The position numbers and the translations under genes are program-made. Source: Actinomycetes bacterium (GTDB lineage Bacteria; Actinomycetota; Actinomycetes; Propionibacteriales; Propionibacteriaceae). Taken from it: a stretch of 29,355 nucleotides of DNA. The notes beneath the pieces were generated by a model. That model made no database searches and was not told where the DNA came from. It was given only the letters and a program-made list of their open reading frames with translations. Location: assembly GCA_023460935.1 (NCBI GenBank), contig JAEWOI010000013.1:1-29355 (forward strand), given 5' to 3'. Below, piece after piece: positions 21,944-29,355 of the stretch. Every line of letters begins with the position of its first letter. Within the stretch, counting starts at the first letter, position 1.

Positions 21944-22459
21944 GTGACCGAAACCGTGGAAGAGACTCCTGCCGACGAGGTTGCCCCCTTCGTGGAGGGT
22001 GACCGCGAGATCGCCTACCGCGCGGAGGCGCAGCCGAGCGCTCCGCTGCCCGGCGGCCGTCCCGCCGTGATCGCGCCCGCCGGCGCCACCGGCCGCCGCA
22101 AGGAGGCGATCGCCCGCGTGCGGATCGTGCCCGGCTCCGGCCAGTTCTCGATCAACGGCCGCGCCCTCGAGGACTACTTCCCGAACAAGCTGCACCAGCA
22201 GACGGTCAACGAGCCGTTCGTCACCGCTGCCGTGGTGGGCTCCTACGACGTGATCGCGACCATCGTCGGTGGCGGCGTCACCGGCCAGGCCGGCGCGCTG
22301 CGCCTGGGCATCGCCCGTGCGCTCAACGCCGTGGACGCAGAGGCCAGCCGTCCGGTGCTGAAGAAGGCCGGTCTGCTCACCCGCGACGCCCGCGTCAAGG
22401 AGCGCAAGAAGGCCGGTCTGAAGAAGGCCCGCAAGGCTCCGCAGTACAGCAAGCGCTGA
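21944..22459 (+). CDS. rpsI: 30S ribosomal protein S9
   Basis: S9, 171 residues, reaches its C-terminal tail to the P-site tRNA. The conserved part starts at about residue 48 (ATGRRKEAIARVRIVPGSG) and ends with the invariant YSKR. The first 45 residues form an acidic, proline-rich extension common in actinobacterial S9. The GTG start has GAGGA at 21933-21937. It lies 14 bases after rplM and is co-transcribed with it. Confidence 0.96.
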   Translation: MTETVEETPADEVAPFVEGDREIAYRAEAQPSAPLPGGRPAVIAPAGATGRRKEAIARVRIVPGSGQFSINGRALEDYFPNKLHQQTVNEPFVTAAVVGSYDVIATIVGGGVTGQAGALRLGIARALNAVDAEASRPVLKKAGLLTRDARVKERKKAGLKKARKAPQYSKR

Positions 22460-22472
22460 CCCGGGTCGGGCC

Positions 22473-23840
22473 GTGGCTCGACTCTTCGGCACGGACGGGG
22501 TTCGCGGCACCGCGAACCTCGACCTAACCGCCGAGATCGCGCTGGAGCTGTCGGTTGCGGCTGCCCACGTGCTGGGCGAGGCGGGGGCTTTCGCCCGCTC
22601 CGCCCGTCCGGTTGCGCTGGTGGGCCGCGACACCAGGGCGAGCGGCGAATTCCTCGAGGCTGCCGTCGTGGCAGGGCTCGCTTCCGCCGGGGTGGACGTC
22701 GTCCGCCTCGGCGTGATCCCCACACCCGGTGTGGCGCACCTGGTCGGCCAGCTCGACGCCGACCTGGGCGTGATGCTGTCGGCCAGCCACAACCCGATGC
22801 CGGACAACGGGATCAAGTTCTTCGCCCGCGGTGGTGTGAAGCTCGACGACGACATCGAGGACGCCATCGAGGAGCGCATGCACGAGGTGTGGCTGCGTCC
22901 CACCGGTGCCGAAGTCGGCCGTGTGGTGGACGACCGGGGCGCGATCGAGGCCTACGTCGCCCACCTCGTGGCCAGCCTTGGCGACCGGGCGAGCCTCGAG
23001 GGCCTCAAGGTCGTCATCGACTGCGCCAACGGCGCCGCCCACCTGACCGCCCTGGCAGCGTTCGACGCCCAGGGTGCGGAGGTGGTGCCGCTGCACGCCG
23101 AGCCAGACGGGCTCAACATCAACGACAACTGCGGCTCGACCCACCTGGAGTCGCTGCAGGCCGCCGTGGTGGCCAACGGGGCCGACCTGGGCATCGCCCT
23201 GGACGGTGACGCGGACCGCTGCCTCGCCGTGGACCACGCGGGAGAGGTGGTGGACGGCGACCAGATCCTGGCCATCCTCGCGCTCGCGATGCGGGAGGAG
23301 CAGACGCTGCACAGCGACACGGTCGTGGCCACGGTGATGAGCAACCTCGGCTTCCTCAACGCGATGCGCGACGCCGGCATCCATGTGGACCAGACCAAGG
23401 TTGGCGACCGCTACGTGCTCGAGGCGATGAACGCCAACGGCTTCACCCTCGGCGGCGAGCAGTCCGGGCACGTGATCATGAGCGAGTTCGCCACGACCGG
23501 CGACGGGGTGCTCACCGCGCTGCACCTGGCCGCCCGGATGGCTCGCACCGGACGGTCACTTCGCGAGCTGGCCGCTGTGATGACCCGGCTGCCGCAGGTG
23601 CTCCTGAACGTGCCGAACGTGAACAAGTCGCGGGCCGGCATCGACCCGGTGGTCAACGCCGCCGTGTCAGCGGCCACTCGCGAACTCGGCCGCAACGGCC
23701 GGGTGCTGCTGCGCCCGTCCGGCACCGAGCCACTGGTGCGGGTGATGGTGGAGGCCGAGACCGCAGATCGTGCCGGGGAGGTCGCCGAACGGCTGGCCGC
23801 GGTGGTGCGGGACCGGCTGAGCCTCGACCCCGCCCGCTGA
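22473..23840 (+). CDS. glmM: phosphoglucosamine mutase
   Basis: GlmM interconverts glucosamine-6-phosphate and glucosamine-1-phosphate on the way to UDP-GlcNAc and peptidoglycan. The 455 residues start MARLFGTDGVRGTAN. The phosphoserine is Ser105 in SASHNPMPDNG, the Mg site is DGDADRC, the sugar-binding loop is GGEQSGH, and the phosphate site is RPSGTEPLVRVMVEA. The GTG start lies 13 bases after rpsI with a poor ribosome-binding site, so coupling to rpsI is plausible. It works with glmS, found 1.6 kb downstream. Confidence 0.96.
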   Translation: MARLFGTDGVRGTANLDLTAEIALELSVAAAHVLGEAGAFARSARPVALVGRDTRASGEFLEAAVVAGLASAGVDVVRLGVIPTPGVAHLVGQLDADLGVMLSASHNPMPDNGIKFFARGGVKLDDDIEDAIEERMHEVWLRPTGAEVGRVVDDRGAIEAYVAHLVASLGDRASLEGLKVVIDCANGAAHLTALAAFDAQGAEVVPLHAEPDGLNINDNCGSTHLESLQAAVVANGADLGIALDGDADRCLAVDHAGEVVDGDQILAILALAMREEQTLHSDTVVATVMSNLGFLNAMRDAGIHVDQTKVGDRYVLEAMNANGFTLGGEQSGHVIMSEFATTGDGVLTALHLAARMARTGRSLRELAAVMTRLPQVLLNVPNVNKSRAGIDPVVNAAVSAATRELGRNGRVLLRPSGTEPLVRVMVEAETADRAGEVAERLAAVVRDRLSLDPAR

Positions 23841-23875
23841 TCCCGGACGCCGGCCACCCGACGCGCCCCGAGACG

Positions 23876-23898
23876 GACGCCCCCGTTTCGGGGGCGTC
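23876..23898. terminator. terminator between convergent glmM and acetyltransferase gene
   Basis: GACGCCCCCG (23876-23885) pairs perfectly with CGGGGGCGTC (23889-23898) around a TTT loop. It starts 35 bases after the glmM stop and lies 31 bases from the 3' end of the minus-strand acetyltransferase. Confidence 0.75.
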
Positions 23899-23929
23899 TG
23901 CGGAAGGGTGGGCCCGGAGGGCGGCGGAG

Positions 23930-24340
23930 TCAGGCGTCGAGGCGACGGCCGAGCACCACGACGTCCTGGCGCTCGTAGCCGAGGTGGTCGTAGAAGTCGA
24001 GGACGGCGGCATTGTCGGAGCGCACCATGAACTGGATCTTGGGCACCCCGTGCCCGGCCAGCCACTCCTCGGCGGCGGCCATCAGCTGCCGGCCGAGCCC
24101 GCGCCCACGGACGGCGTCGTCCACCGCGAGGTAGTACACCCAGCCGCGGTGGCCGTCATGGCCGACCATGGCCGACCCGACCAGTTCACCGTCCGCCCAC
24201 GCCCCGAGCACCACGGACGCCGGGCCGTCCACAGCGCGGCGGAAGTCGGCCCCGGCATCGTTCCACGGGCGGGTGAGCCCGGCCCGCGTCCACAAGCCGA
24301 CCGCGGCGGCCTCGTCGCCGGGGGACAGCGGCTCGATCAT
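23930..24340 (-). CDS. GNAT-family N-acetyltransferase, YpeA-like
   Basis: This 136-residue acetyltransferase resembles E. coli YpeA over its full length. The acetyl-CoA binding motif A is VRGRGLGRQLM, preceded by the GHDGHRGWVYYLAVDD strand. KIQFMVRSDNAAVLDFYDHLGYE and a terminal VVLGRRL complete the match. The YpeA substrate is not established. ATG at 24340 shares its A with the coaA stop (TGATG) and has GGAAGG 4 bases upstream; a GTG one codon earlier is possible. It is translationally coupled to coaA. Confidence 0.9.
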   Translation of the reverse strand: MIEPLSPGDEAAAVGLWTRAGLTRPWNDAGADFRRAVDGPASVVLGAWADGELVGSAMVGHDGHRGWVYYLAVDDAVRGRGLGRQLMAAAEEWLAGHGVPKIQFMVRSDNAAVLDFYDHLGYERQDVVVLGRRLDA

Positions 24341-25323
24341 CACACCTTCCTGATCCGCACCCAGCTCACCTGGTGGTCGGCTGCCTTGCGCAGGATGGTG
24401 GTGGCCCGACCCCTAGTGGGCCGGATGTTCAGCTCCAGGTTGGGTCCGTTGATCCGGTCCCAGATGTCCATGGCCACCTGGGTCGCCTCCGCCTCGCTCA
24501 ACCGGCCGTACCGGACGAAGTACGACTGGGGGTCCTGGAACGCGGTCTCACGCAGCCGCAGGAAGCGGGTGACGTACCAGTTGCGGACGTCGGCGTGCGC
24601 GGCGTCGACATAGACGGAGAAGTCGAAGAAGTCGCTCACCGCCAGTCCGGTGGTGCCGTTGGTGCGCCGGCGGGCGGGCTGCAGGACGTTCAGTCCCTCG
24701 ACGATGAGGATGTCCGGTTGCGAGACCGTGATCGAGCGGCCGGGCACGATGTCGTACAGCAGGTGGGAGTACACCGGCGCCGTCACCTCGGGCGCGCCGG
24801 ACTTCACGTCCATCACGAACTGCACCAGCCTGCGCCGGTCGTACGACTCGGGGTAGCCCTTGCGGTCCAGCAGGCCGAGCTCGGCCAGCCGCGCGTTGGG
24901 GTAGAGGAAGCCGTCGGTGGTGATCAGGTCAACCCTCGGCCGGGACGGCAGCCGCGAGAGCAGCTCCTTCAGCAGCCTCGAGGTGGTGGACTTCCCGACG
25001 GCCACCGACCCGGCGACGCCCACCACGAACGGCGTGCGCTGCCCGGGCAGCCCGAGGAACTCGTGGCTGCCGGCGAACAGGGCGCCGGTGCGCTCGACGT
25101 AGAGGCTCAGCAGGTCGGTCAGCGGCAGGTACACCTCCCGCACCTCTGCAGCGTCGGTCGGGTCGCCGATGCCCCGCAGCCGCTCCAGGGTGGCCTCGTC
25201 CAGGCTGGCCGGGCGCGCGGCGGCCAGGGCTGCCCAGTGTTGCCGGTCCAGGGTGAGGTAGGGCCCGTACGGGTTGTCCTCGGGGGCGTCGGCCTCGCCG
25301 AAGACCGCAGCCGAAGCTTCCAT
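24340..25323 (-). CDS. coaA: pantothenate kinase, type I
   Basis: CoaA phosphorylates pantothenate, the first and regulated step of coenzyme A synthesis. The 327 residues show the P-loop GVAGSVAVGKST (102-113). LITTDGFLYPN, KGYPESYD and the RFLRLRETAFQDPQSYF segment are all family markers. GGAGGG lies 7 bases upstream of the ATG at 25323; a longer frame starting near 25398 would run into the glmS promoter. It is divergent from glmS over 73 bases and is followed by the YpeA-like gene. Confidence 0.96.
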   Translation of the reverse strand: MEASAAVFGEADAPEDNPYGPYLTLDRQHWAALAAARPASLDEATLERLRGIGDPTDAAEVREVYLPLTDLLSLYVERTGALFAGSHEFLGLPGQRTPFVVGVAGSVAVGKSTTSRLLKELLSRLPSRPRVDLITTDGFLYPNARLAELGLLDRKGYPESYDRRRLVQFVMDVKSGAPEVTAPVYSHLLYDIVPGRSITVSQPDILIVEGLNVLQPARRRTNGTTGLAVSDFFDFSVYVDAAHADVRNWYVTRFLRLRETAFQDPQSYFVRYGRLSEAEATQVAMDIWDRINGPNLELNIRPTRGRATTILRKAADHQVSWVRIRKV

Positions 25324-25357
25324 GGGCACACCCTCCGGGTTTGGTCGACAGGCAACG

Positions 25358-25373
25358 CGCCCAAGTATGGGCG
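25358..25373. promoter_or_regulatory. 16-base palindrome in the coaA-glmS divergent promoter region
   Basis: CGCCCA AGTA TGGGCG is a perfect inverted repeat, 11 bases upstream of the candidate glmS -10 element and 35 bases from the coaA start. It could be an operator or a chance GC-rich palindrome. Confidence 0.3.
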
Positions 25374-25383
25374 AACCCACCAG

Positions 25384-25389
25384 TACAGT
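25384..25389 (+). promoter_or_regulatory. candidate -10 element for leaderless glmS mRNA
   Basis: TACAGT fits TANNNT and ends 7 bases before the glmS ATG. No Shine-Dalgarno sequence is present in those 7 bases (GGCGGCC). Confidence 0.5.
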
Positions 25390-25396
25390 GGCGGCC

Positions 25397-27241
25397 ATGT
25401 GCGGAATTATCGGCTATACCGGGACGCGTGTCGCACGGGAGGTGGTGGTGGCCGGCCTGCGCCGGATGGAGTACCGGGGTTACGACTCCGCCGGCGTGGC
25501 GGTGGTCAGCGAAGGCCGGATCGAGTACCGCAAGAAGGCCGGCAAGATCACCAACCTCGACGCCGAGCTGGCCACCCGGCCACTGCCGGACACCGGGCTC
25601 GGGATCGGCCACACCCGCTGGGCCACCCATGGCGGGCCCACCGACGACAACGCACATCCGCACCTCTCCGAGAACGGCCGGGTGGCGCTGATCCACAACG
25701 GCATCATCGAGAACTTCGCCACGCTTCGTTCGGAGCTGCAGGCAACCGGGGTGGCTTTCACCTCGCAGACCGACACCGAGGCCGCAGCCCAGCTGCTCGG
25801 CCGGCTGGTGGCCGACGGCGTCGACCTGGCCGAAGCGCTCCGCCAGGTGTGCCGCAGGCTGGAGGGCGCGTTCACCCTCGTCGCCGTCGATCGCGAGGAG
25901 CCCCACCGCCTGGTGGCAGCGCGGCGCAACTCGCCGTTGGTGGTCGGCGTGGGTGACGGCGAGAACTTCGTTGCCTCCGACGTCGCGGCGTTCATCGAGT
26001 TCACCAGGTTCGCCATCGAGCTCGGCCAGGACCAGTTGGTGGACGTGACGCCCGACTCGGTCGCGGTCACCGACTTCGACGGCCGTCCGGCCGAGACCCA
26101 CCCGTTCGAGGTGACCTGGGACCTTTCCGCCGCGGAGAAGTCGGGCTACGACTGGTTCATGCGCAAGGAGATCTACGAGCAGCCCCGCGCGGTGGCCGAC
26201 ACCCTGCTGGGTCGGTTCAACCCGGACGGCTCGCTGCGCCTGGACGAGCTGCACATCCCGGAGGCGGAGCTGCGGCTGGTCGACAAGATCGTGATCGTCG
26301 CCTGTGGTACGGCGTACTACGCCGGTCTGGTGGCCAAGTACGCCATCGAACACTGGACGAGGATCGCGTGTGAAGTCGAGATCGCCAGCGAGTTCCGCTA
26401 CCGCGACCCGATCATCACCCGATCCACCCTGGTGGTGACGCTGAGCCAGTCGGGGGAGACCGCAGACACCCTGATGGCGATCCGGCACGCCCGCGAGCAG
26501 CACGCGAAGGTGATCGCGATCTGCAACACCAATGGCGCCACGATCCCGCGCGAGTCGGACGCCGTGATCTACACCCACGCTGGTCCCGAGATCGGAGTGG
26601 CCTCCACCAAGGGCTTCCTCACCCAGGTGGCCGCCTGCTACCTGCTGGGGCTCTACCTGGCCCAGGTGCGCGGCTCGATGTACGACGACGAGATCCACCA
26701 GGTGATGTCCGAGCTGGCGGCCACGCCGCCGCTGATCCAGCGGGTGCTGGACGAACTGGACCCGATCAAGGAGCTCGCGCGCCGCTTCGTCGACCAGAAG
26801 TCGGTGCTGTTCATCGGGAGGCATGTCGGCTACCCGGTAGCGCTCGAGGGTGCCCTGAAGCTGAAGGAGATCGCCTACCTGCACGCCGAGGGCTTCCCCG
26901 CCGGTGAGCTCAAGCACGGCCCGATCGCGCTGGTCGAGGAGGGCATCCCGGTGTTCATCGTCGTGCCGCCGCAGGGCCGGGACCAGCTGCACGACAAGGT
27001 GGTCTCGAACATCCAGGAGGTGCGGGCCAGGGGCGCGCTCACCGTCGTGCTCGCCGAGGACGGCGACGGTGAGGTTGAGCCGTACGCCGACCTGCTGTTC
27101 CGCCTGCCCAAGGTGTCGACGCTGCTGCAGCCGTTGGTGGCCACCGTCCCGCTGCAGATGTTCGCCTGCGAACTGGCCACGCTGAAGGGCTACGACGTGG
27201 ACCAGCCCCGCAACCTGGCCAAGAGCGTGACCGTCGAGTAG
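25397..27241 (+). CDS. glmS: glutamine-fructose-6-phosphate aminotransferase (isomerizing)
   Basis: GlmS makes glucosamine-6-phosphate from fructose-6-phosphate and glutamine, committing carbon to cell-wall amino sugars. The 614 residues begin MCGIIGY; Cys2 becomes the N-terminal nucleophile. The glutaminase half shows GLRRMEYRGYDSAG, HTRWATHGGPTDDNAHPH and NGIIEN. The isomerase half has two SIS domains (CGTAYYA and SQSGETADTLMA; GRHVGYPVALEGALKLKEIAY) and ends DQPRNLAKSVTVE. The ATG is fixed by Cys2. No glmS ribozyme is seen: the leader appears to be absent. acpS follows after 7 bases. Confidence 0.97.
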   Translation: MCGIIGYTGTRVAREVVVAGLRRMEYRGYDSAGVAVVSEGRIEYRKKAGKITNLDAELATRPLPDTGLGIGHTRWATHGGPTDDNAHPHLSENGRVALIHNGIIENFATLRSELQATGVAFTSQTDTEAAAQLLGRLVADGVDLAEALRQVCRRLEGAFTLVAVDREEPHRLVAARRNSPLVVGVGDGENFVASDVAAFIEFTRFAIELGQDQLVDVTPDSVAVTDFDGRPAETHPFEVTWDLSAAEKSGYDWFMRKEIYEQPRAVADTLLGRFNPDGSLRLDELHIPEAELRLVDKIVIVACGTAYYAGLVAKYAIEHWTRIACEVEIASEFRYRDPIITRSTLVVTLSQSGETADTLMAIRHAREQHAKVIAICNTNGATIPRESDAVIYTHAGPEIGVASTKGFLTQVAACYLLGLYLAQVRGSMYDDEIHQVMSELAATPPLIQRVLDELDPIKELARRFVDQKSVLFIGRHVGYPVALEGALKLKEIAYLHAEGFPAGELKHGPIALVEEGIPVFIVVPPQGRDQLHDKVVSNIQEVRARGALTVVLAEDGDGEVEPYADLLFRLPKVSTLLQPLVATVPLQMFACELATLKGYDVDQPRNLAKSVTVE

Positions 27242-27248
27242 CCGGCAC

Positions 27249-27596
27249 ATGATCCTCGGCATCGGCCTCGACGTCACCCAGGTCTCCCGGTTCACCCAGG
27301 CTGCCCGCCGTCCCGGCCTGCTGGCCAAGATCTTCACCGCTGCGGAGCAGGACTCCTCGATGCAGCGGATGGCCGGCCGGTTCGCAGCCAAGGAGGCCTT
27401 CGCGAAGGCGTTGGGCGCACCCACCGGACTGGTCTGGACCGACGTCGAGGTCCGCAAGGACGCCGACGGGAAGCCCTACTTCGAGTGTGCGGGCACGGTG
27501 GCGGCGCTGGTGGCCGAGCGGGGCATCCGTTCCGTGCACCTCTCGATCACCCACGACGCCGGGATCGCGGCGGCAGTGGTGGTCTGCGAGGGCTGA
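27249..27596 (+). CDS. acpS: holo-[acyl-carrier-protein] synthase
   Basis: AcpS transfers 4'-phosphopantetheine from coenzyme A to acyl carrier protein. The 115 residues match the family length. The Mg ligands are Asp8 (in ILGIGLDVTQV) and Glu49 (in RFAAKEAFAKALG), and LSITHDAGIAAAVVV closes the protein. It sits 7 bases after glmS; its stop overlaps the start of nnrD by one base (TGATG). The glmS-acpS-nnrD order is common in actinobacteria. Confidence 0.95.
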   Translation: MILGIGLDVTQVSRFTQAARRPGLLAKIFTAAEQDSSMQRMAGRFAAKEAFAKALGAPTGLVWTDVEVRKDADGKPYFECAGTVAALVAERGIRSVHLSITHDAGIAAAVVVCEG

Positions 27597-29050
27597 TGGA
27601 ACACGGCTACACCGTTGGGCAGATCCGGGCGGCGGAGGCCCGGGCCATGGCGGCAGACCGCACCGGCGACGCCCTGATGCAGCGGGCAGCGGCCGGGCTG
27701 GCCGCGGTGGTGCTGCGCCTACTGCGCCCCGACCGCGCCCTCCACGCGTTCGGCGGGGGCCGCCGTGGCGGCGTGTACGGGGCCCGGGTGCTGCTGGTGG
27801 TGGGCTCGGGCAACAACGGTGGCGACGCCCTGTTCGCCGGTGCCCGGCTGGCCGCCCGCGGAGTGGCCGTGACCGCCTGGCGAGCCGGCTCCGGCGTGCA
27901 CGAGGCCGGCTGGCGGGCCTTCCGGTCCGCCGGTGGCCGTGAGGTGGACGCGGAGGGCGCGCTCGCCGGGCTGGCCGGGCAGCGGCTGGTGGTGGACGCG
28001 GTCGCCGGGATCGGCTCACGCCCGGGACTGGCCGCTCCGGTGGCCGACCTGGCGGAAGCCTGTGCGGCCACCGGAGTCCCGGTGGTGGCGGCCGACCTGC
28101 CGTCCGGGCTCGCGCCTGAGCCGCCGTTCGTGGAGTCGGCGCACTTCGCGGCTGTCGTGACGGTGACCTTCGGAGGCCTCAAGTTGTGCCAGCTGGTGGA
28201 GCCTGCGGCCTCGGCCTGCGGCCGGGTGGAGCTGGTGGACCTCGGCCTCGACCTGCCCCTGCCCGCGGTGAGCCGGTGGGACCGGTCTGACCTGGCCGCC
28301 GCCTGGCCGGTGCCCGACGCGACCAGCGACAAGTACTCCCGCGGCGTGGTCGGGATCGATGCCGGCTCCACGGACTACCCGGGGGCCGGCGTGCTCGCCG
28401 TGGCCGGCGCTGTCGGGGCGGGCGCCGGCATGGTGCGCTGCCTTGCGCCGGAGGCGGTGGCCACCAGGGTCGTGGAGCGCTTCCCCAACGTGGTCACCAG
28501 CCCGGGACGCGTGCAGGCGCACGTGCTGGGACCCGGCTGGGGCCCGAGGCCGGACGGAGCGGCCAGGGTGGCTGCCGCGGTCGCCTCGGGGTTGCCGCTG
28601 GTGCTGGACGCGGATGCGATCGGGCACCTGCGGCAGGGCCGTCCGGGCGTCGTGCTCACCCCGCACGCCGGTGAACTCGCCCGCCTGCTCGGCCTCGAGC
28701 GCTCGGAGGTGGAGACCGACCCGCTCGGCGCGGTGCGCCGGGCGGTGGCCGAGACCGGGTGCACCGTGTTGCTGAAGGGCGCGACCCAGTTCGTCTGCGG
28801 GCCGCAGGAGGACCGCGTGTGGCTGGGACTGCCGGGGCCGGCGTGGACGGCCCAGGCCGGCTCGGGTGACGTCCTCGCGGGAGCCTGTGGCGCGCTGCTC
28901 GCCGCAGGGCTGCCGCCGGTGCGCGCCGCGCTGGCCGCCGCGGGCCTGCAGGCGCTGACCGCCGCCCGGCACCCGGGTCCGCTGCCACCCCAGGCGCTGG
29001 CCGAACGCTTCAACGATTCAATCCAAGGATTCGCCCAGACTTGGTGCTGA
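27596..29050 (+). CDS. nnrD: bifunctional NAD(P)HX epimerase / ADP-dependent NAD(P)HX dehydratase
   Basis: It repairs hydrated NADH and NADPH. The 484 residues contain an N-terminal YjeF_N epimerase domain (about 1-220), with VGQIRAAEARAM, VVGSGNNGGDAL and ADLPSGL. A C-terminal ribokinase-like dehydratase domain follows (about 230-480), with LDADAIGHL, LTPHAGELARLL, LLKGATQFV and GSGDVLAGACGALLA. The epimerase loop that usually reads DALFGTGL is changed to DAVAGIGSRPGL, but the catalytic-type Asp remains. The ATG shares one base with the acpS stop, so translation is coupled. Confidence 0.94.
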   Translation: MEHGYTVGQIRAAEARAMAADRTGDALMQRAAAGLAAVVLRLLRPDRALHAFGGGRRGGVYGARVLLVVGSGNNGGDALFAGARLAARGVAVTAWRAGSGVHEAGWRAFRSAGGREVDAEGALAGLAGQRLVVDAVAGIGSRPGLAAPVADLAEACAATGVPVVAADLPSGLAPEPPFVESAHFAAVVTVTFGGLKLCQLVEPAASACGRVELVDLGLDLPLPAVSRWDRSDLAAAWPVPDATSDKYSRGVVGIDAGSTDYPGAGVLAVAGAVGAGAGMVRCLAPEAVATRVVERFPNVVTSPGRVQAHVLGPGWGPRPDGAARVAAAVASGLPLVLDADAIGHLRQGRPGVVLTPHAGELARLLGLERSEVETDPLGAVRRAVAETGCTVLLKGATQFVCGPQEDRVWLGLPGPAWTAQAGSGDVLAGACGALLAAGLPPVRAALAAAGLQALTAARHPGPLPPQALAERFNDSIQGFAQTWC

Positions 29051-29185
29051 CGCGCCACCAGACCTCCACTTCGGTGCGGCTAGGGGTTAACCTGCTCAAC
29101 GGTGGCCGCTACCAACGGTCGCCGCGTCGCGCACTCAACGGCGAGCGCGTGGCGCCCCACCCATCTACGTCAGTGAGGAAGTCAG

Positions 29186-29355
29186 ATGACTACCGAGGTA
29201 ACGACGCAGCGGAGTTCGGTCCGCGTGACCGTCCAGAAGTTCGGCACGTTCCTTTCGGGCATGATCATGCCGAACATTCCGGCTCTGATCGCGTGGGGCA
29301 TCTTCACGATGTTCTTCATCGGGCCTGGCTTCACTCCGAATGCTGATCTGGCCAC
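29186..29355 (+). CDS. mtlA: PTS mannitol-type EIIC component, 5' end only (runs off the window)
   Basis: Only 56 codons are visible. After a hydrophilic start (MTTEVTTQRSSVRVTVQKFG) comes a segment typical of the mannitol PTS permease: FLSGMIMPNIPALIAWGIF followed by TMFFI and a TPN turn. It would import and phosphorylate mannitol or a related hexitol at the membrane. GAGGAA at 29175-29180 is the ribosome-binding site. The 135-base gap upstream contains the direct repeat CTCAACGG (29095-29102 and 29133-29140) but no clear promoter. Confidence 0.8.
   Translation, partial: MTTEVTTQRSSVRVTVQKFGTFLSGMIMPNIPALIAWGIFTMFFIGPGFTPNADLA

Noticed and set aside
25324..25396. glmS ribozyme
   Set aside because: The gap to coaA is only 73 bases, the mRNA appears leaderless, and no ribozyme core is visible.
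24929..27457. Very long minus-strand open frame across coaA and glmS
   Set aside because: It lies antisense to glmS, whose catalytic motifs are intact, and partly in another frame of coaA. Composition is that of a GC-rich shadow.
1..29355. tRNA or rRNA genes, CRISPR arrays, insertion sequences, attachment sites, replication origins
   Set aside because: Looked for on both strands by eye and none was seen. Gene content is core chromosomal, with no transposase or integrase.

Overview
The window is a stretch of a very high-GC Gram-positive (actinobacterial) chromosome. Evidence: the rpmJ-rpsM-rpsK-rpsD-rpoA-rplQ order, GTG/TTG starts, an RpfB-type resuscitation factor, an EF-G-like second FusA, and a superoxide dismutase whose sequence resembles, from memory, that of Propionibacterium. 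I infer a member of Propionibacteriaceae or a near relative; the genus cannot be fixed. No phage, insertion sequence, CRISPR array, rRNA or tRNA was seen, and no stretch above about 235 bases lacks a gene.

Layout. 1-3.6 kb: the end of the ribosomal 'alpha' operon (rpmJ, rpsM, rpsK, rpsD, rpoA, rplQ), closed by a strong hairpin. 3.6-4.9 kb: a VOC-family gene divergent from a TetR-family regulator, with an inverted repeat between them. 4.9-6.7 kb: rpfB and sodA on the minus strand, separated by a 93-base segment that folds as a three-way junction. 6.8-13.9 kb (minus strand): a cobalamin-uptake locus. 14.0-14.3 kb: a small amphipathic-helix protein. 14.4-16.5 kb: trmB-truA-rRNA methyltransferase, coupled by ATGA overlaps. 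16.6-17.7 kb: two small membrane-protein genes (YccF, MarC). 17.8-21.3 kb: EF-G-like protein and citrate synthase. 21.4-23.8 kb: rplM-rpsI-glmM behind a good promoter. 23.9-25.3 kb: coaA and a YpeA-like acetyltransferase. 25.4-29.05 kb: glmS-acpS-nnrD. The last 170 bases hold the start of a mannitol-type PTS permease.

The most interesting part is the 6.8-13.9 kb locus. Two nearly identical cobalamin riboswitches each head a transcription unit. The first unit is a single secreted, C-terminally anchored DUF4430 protein followed by a large hairpin. The second is a five-gene operon joined by four 4-base GTGA/ATGA overlaps. Its first gene encodes a secreted protein with an alpha/alpha-toroid followed by a DUF4430 module, the same domain order as animal intrinsic factor and transcobalamin. 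It is followed by another anchored DUF4430 protein, an EcfT, a fused double EcfA ATPase and an ECF S component. The likely job is B12 scavenging: outer-surface binding proteins hand cobalamin to an ECF transporter, and the system is switched off by cobalamin. Domain assignments and riboswitches are read from the sequence; cobalamin binding and the hand-over are inference.

A second theme is translation start type. Several operon-leading genes (trmB, marC, gltA, glmS) lack a correctly placed Shine-Dalgarno sequence but carry a TANNNT hexamer ending 6-7 bases before the start codon, which suggests leaderless mRNAs.
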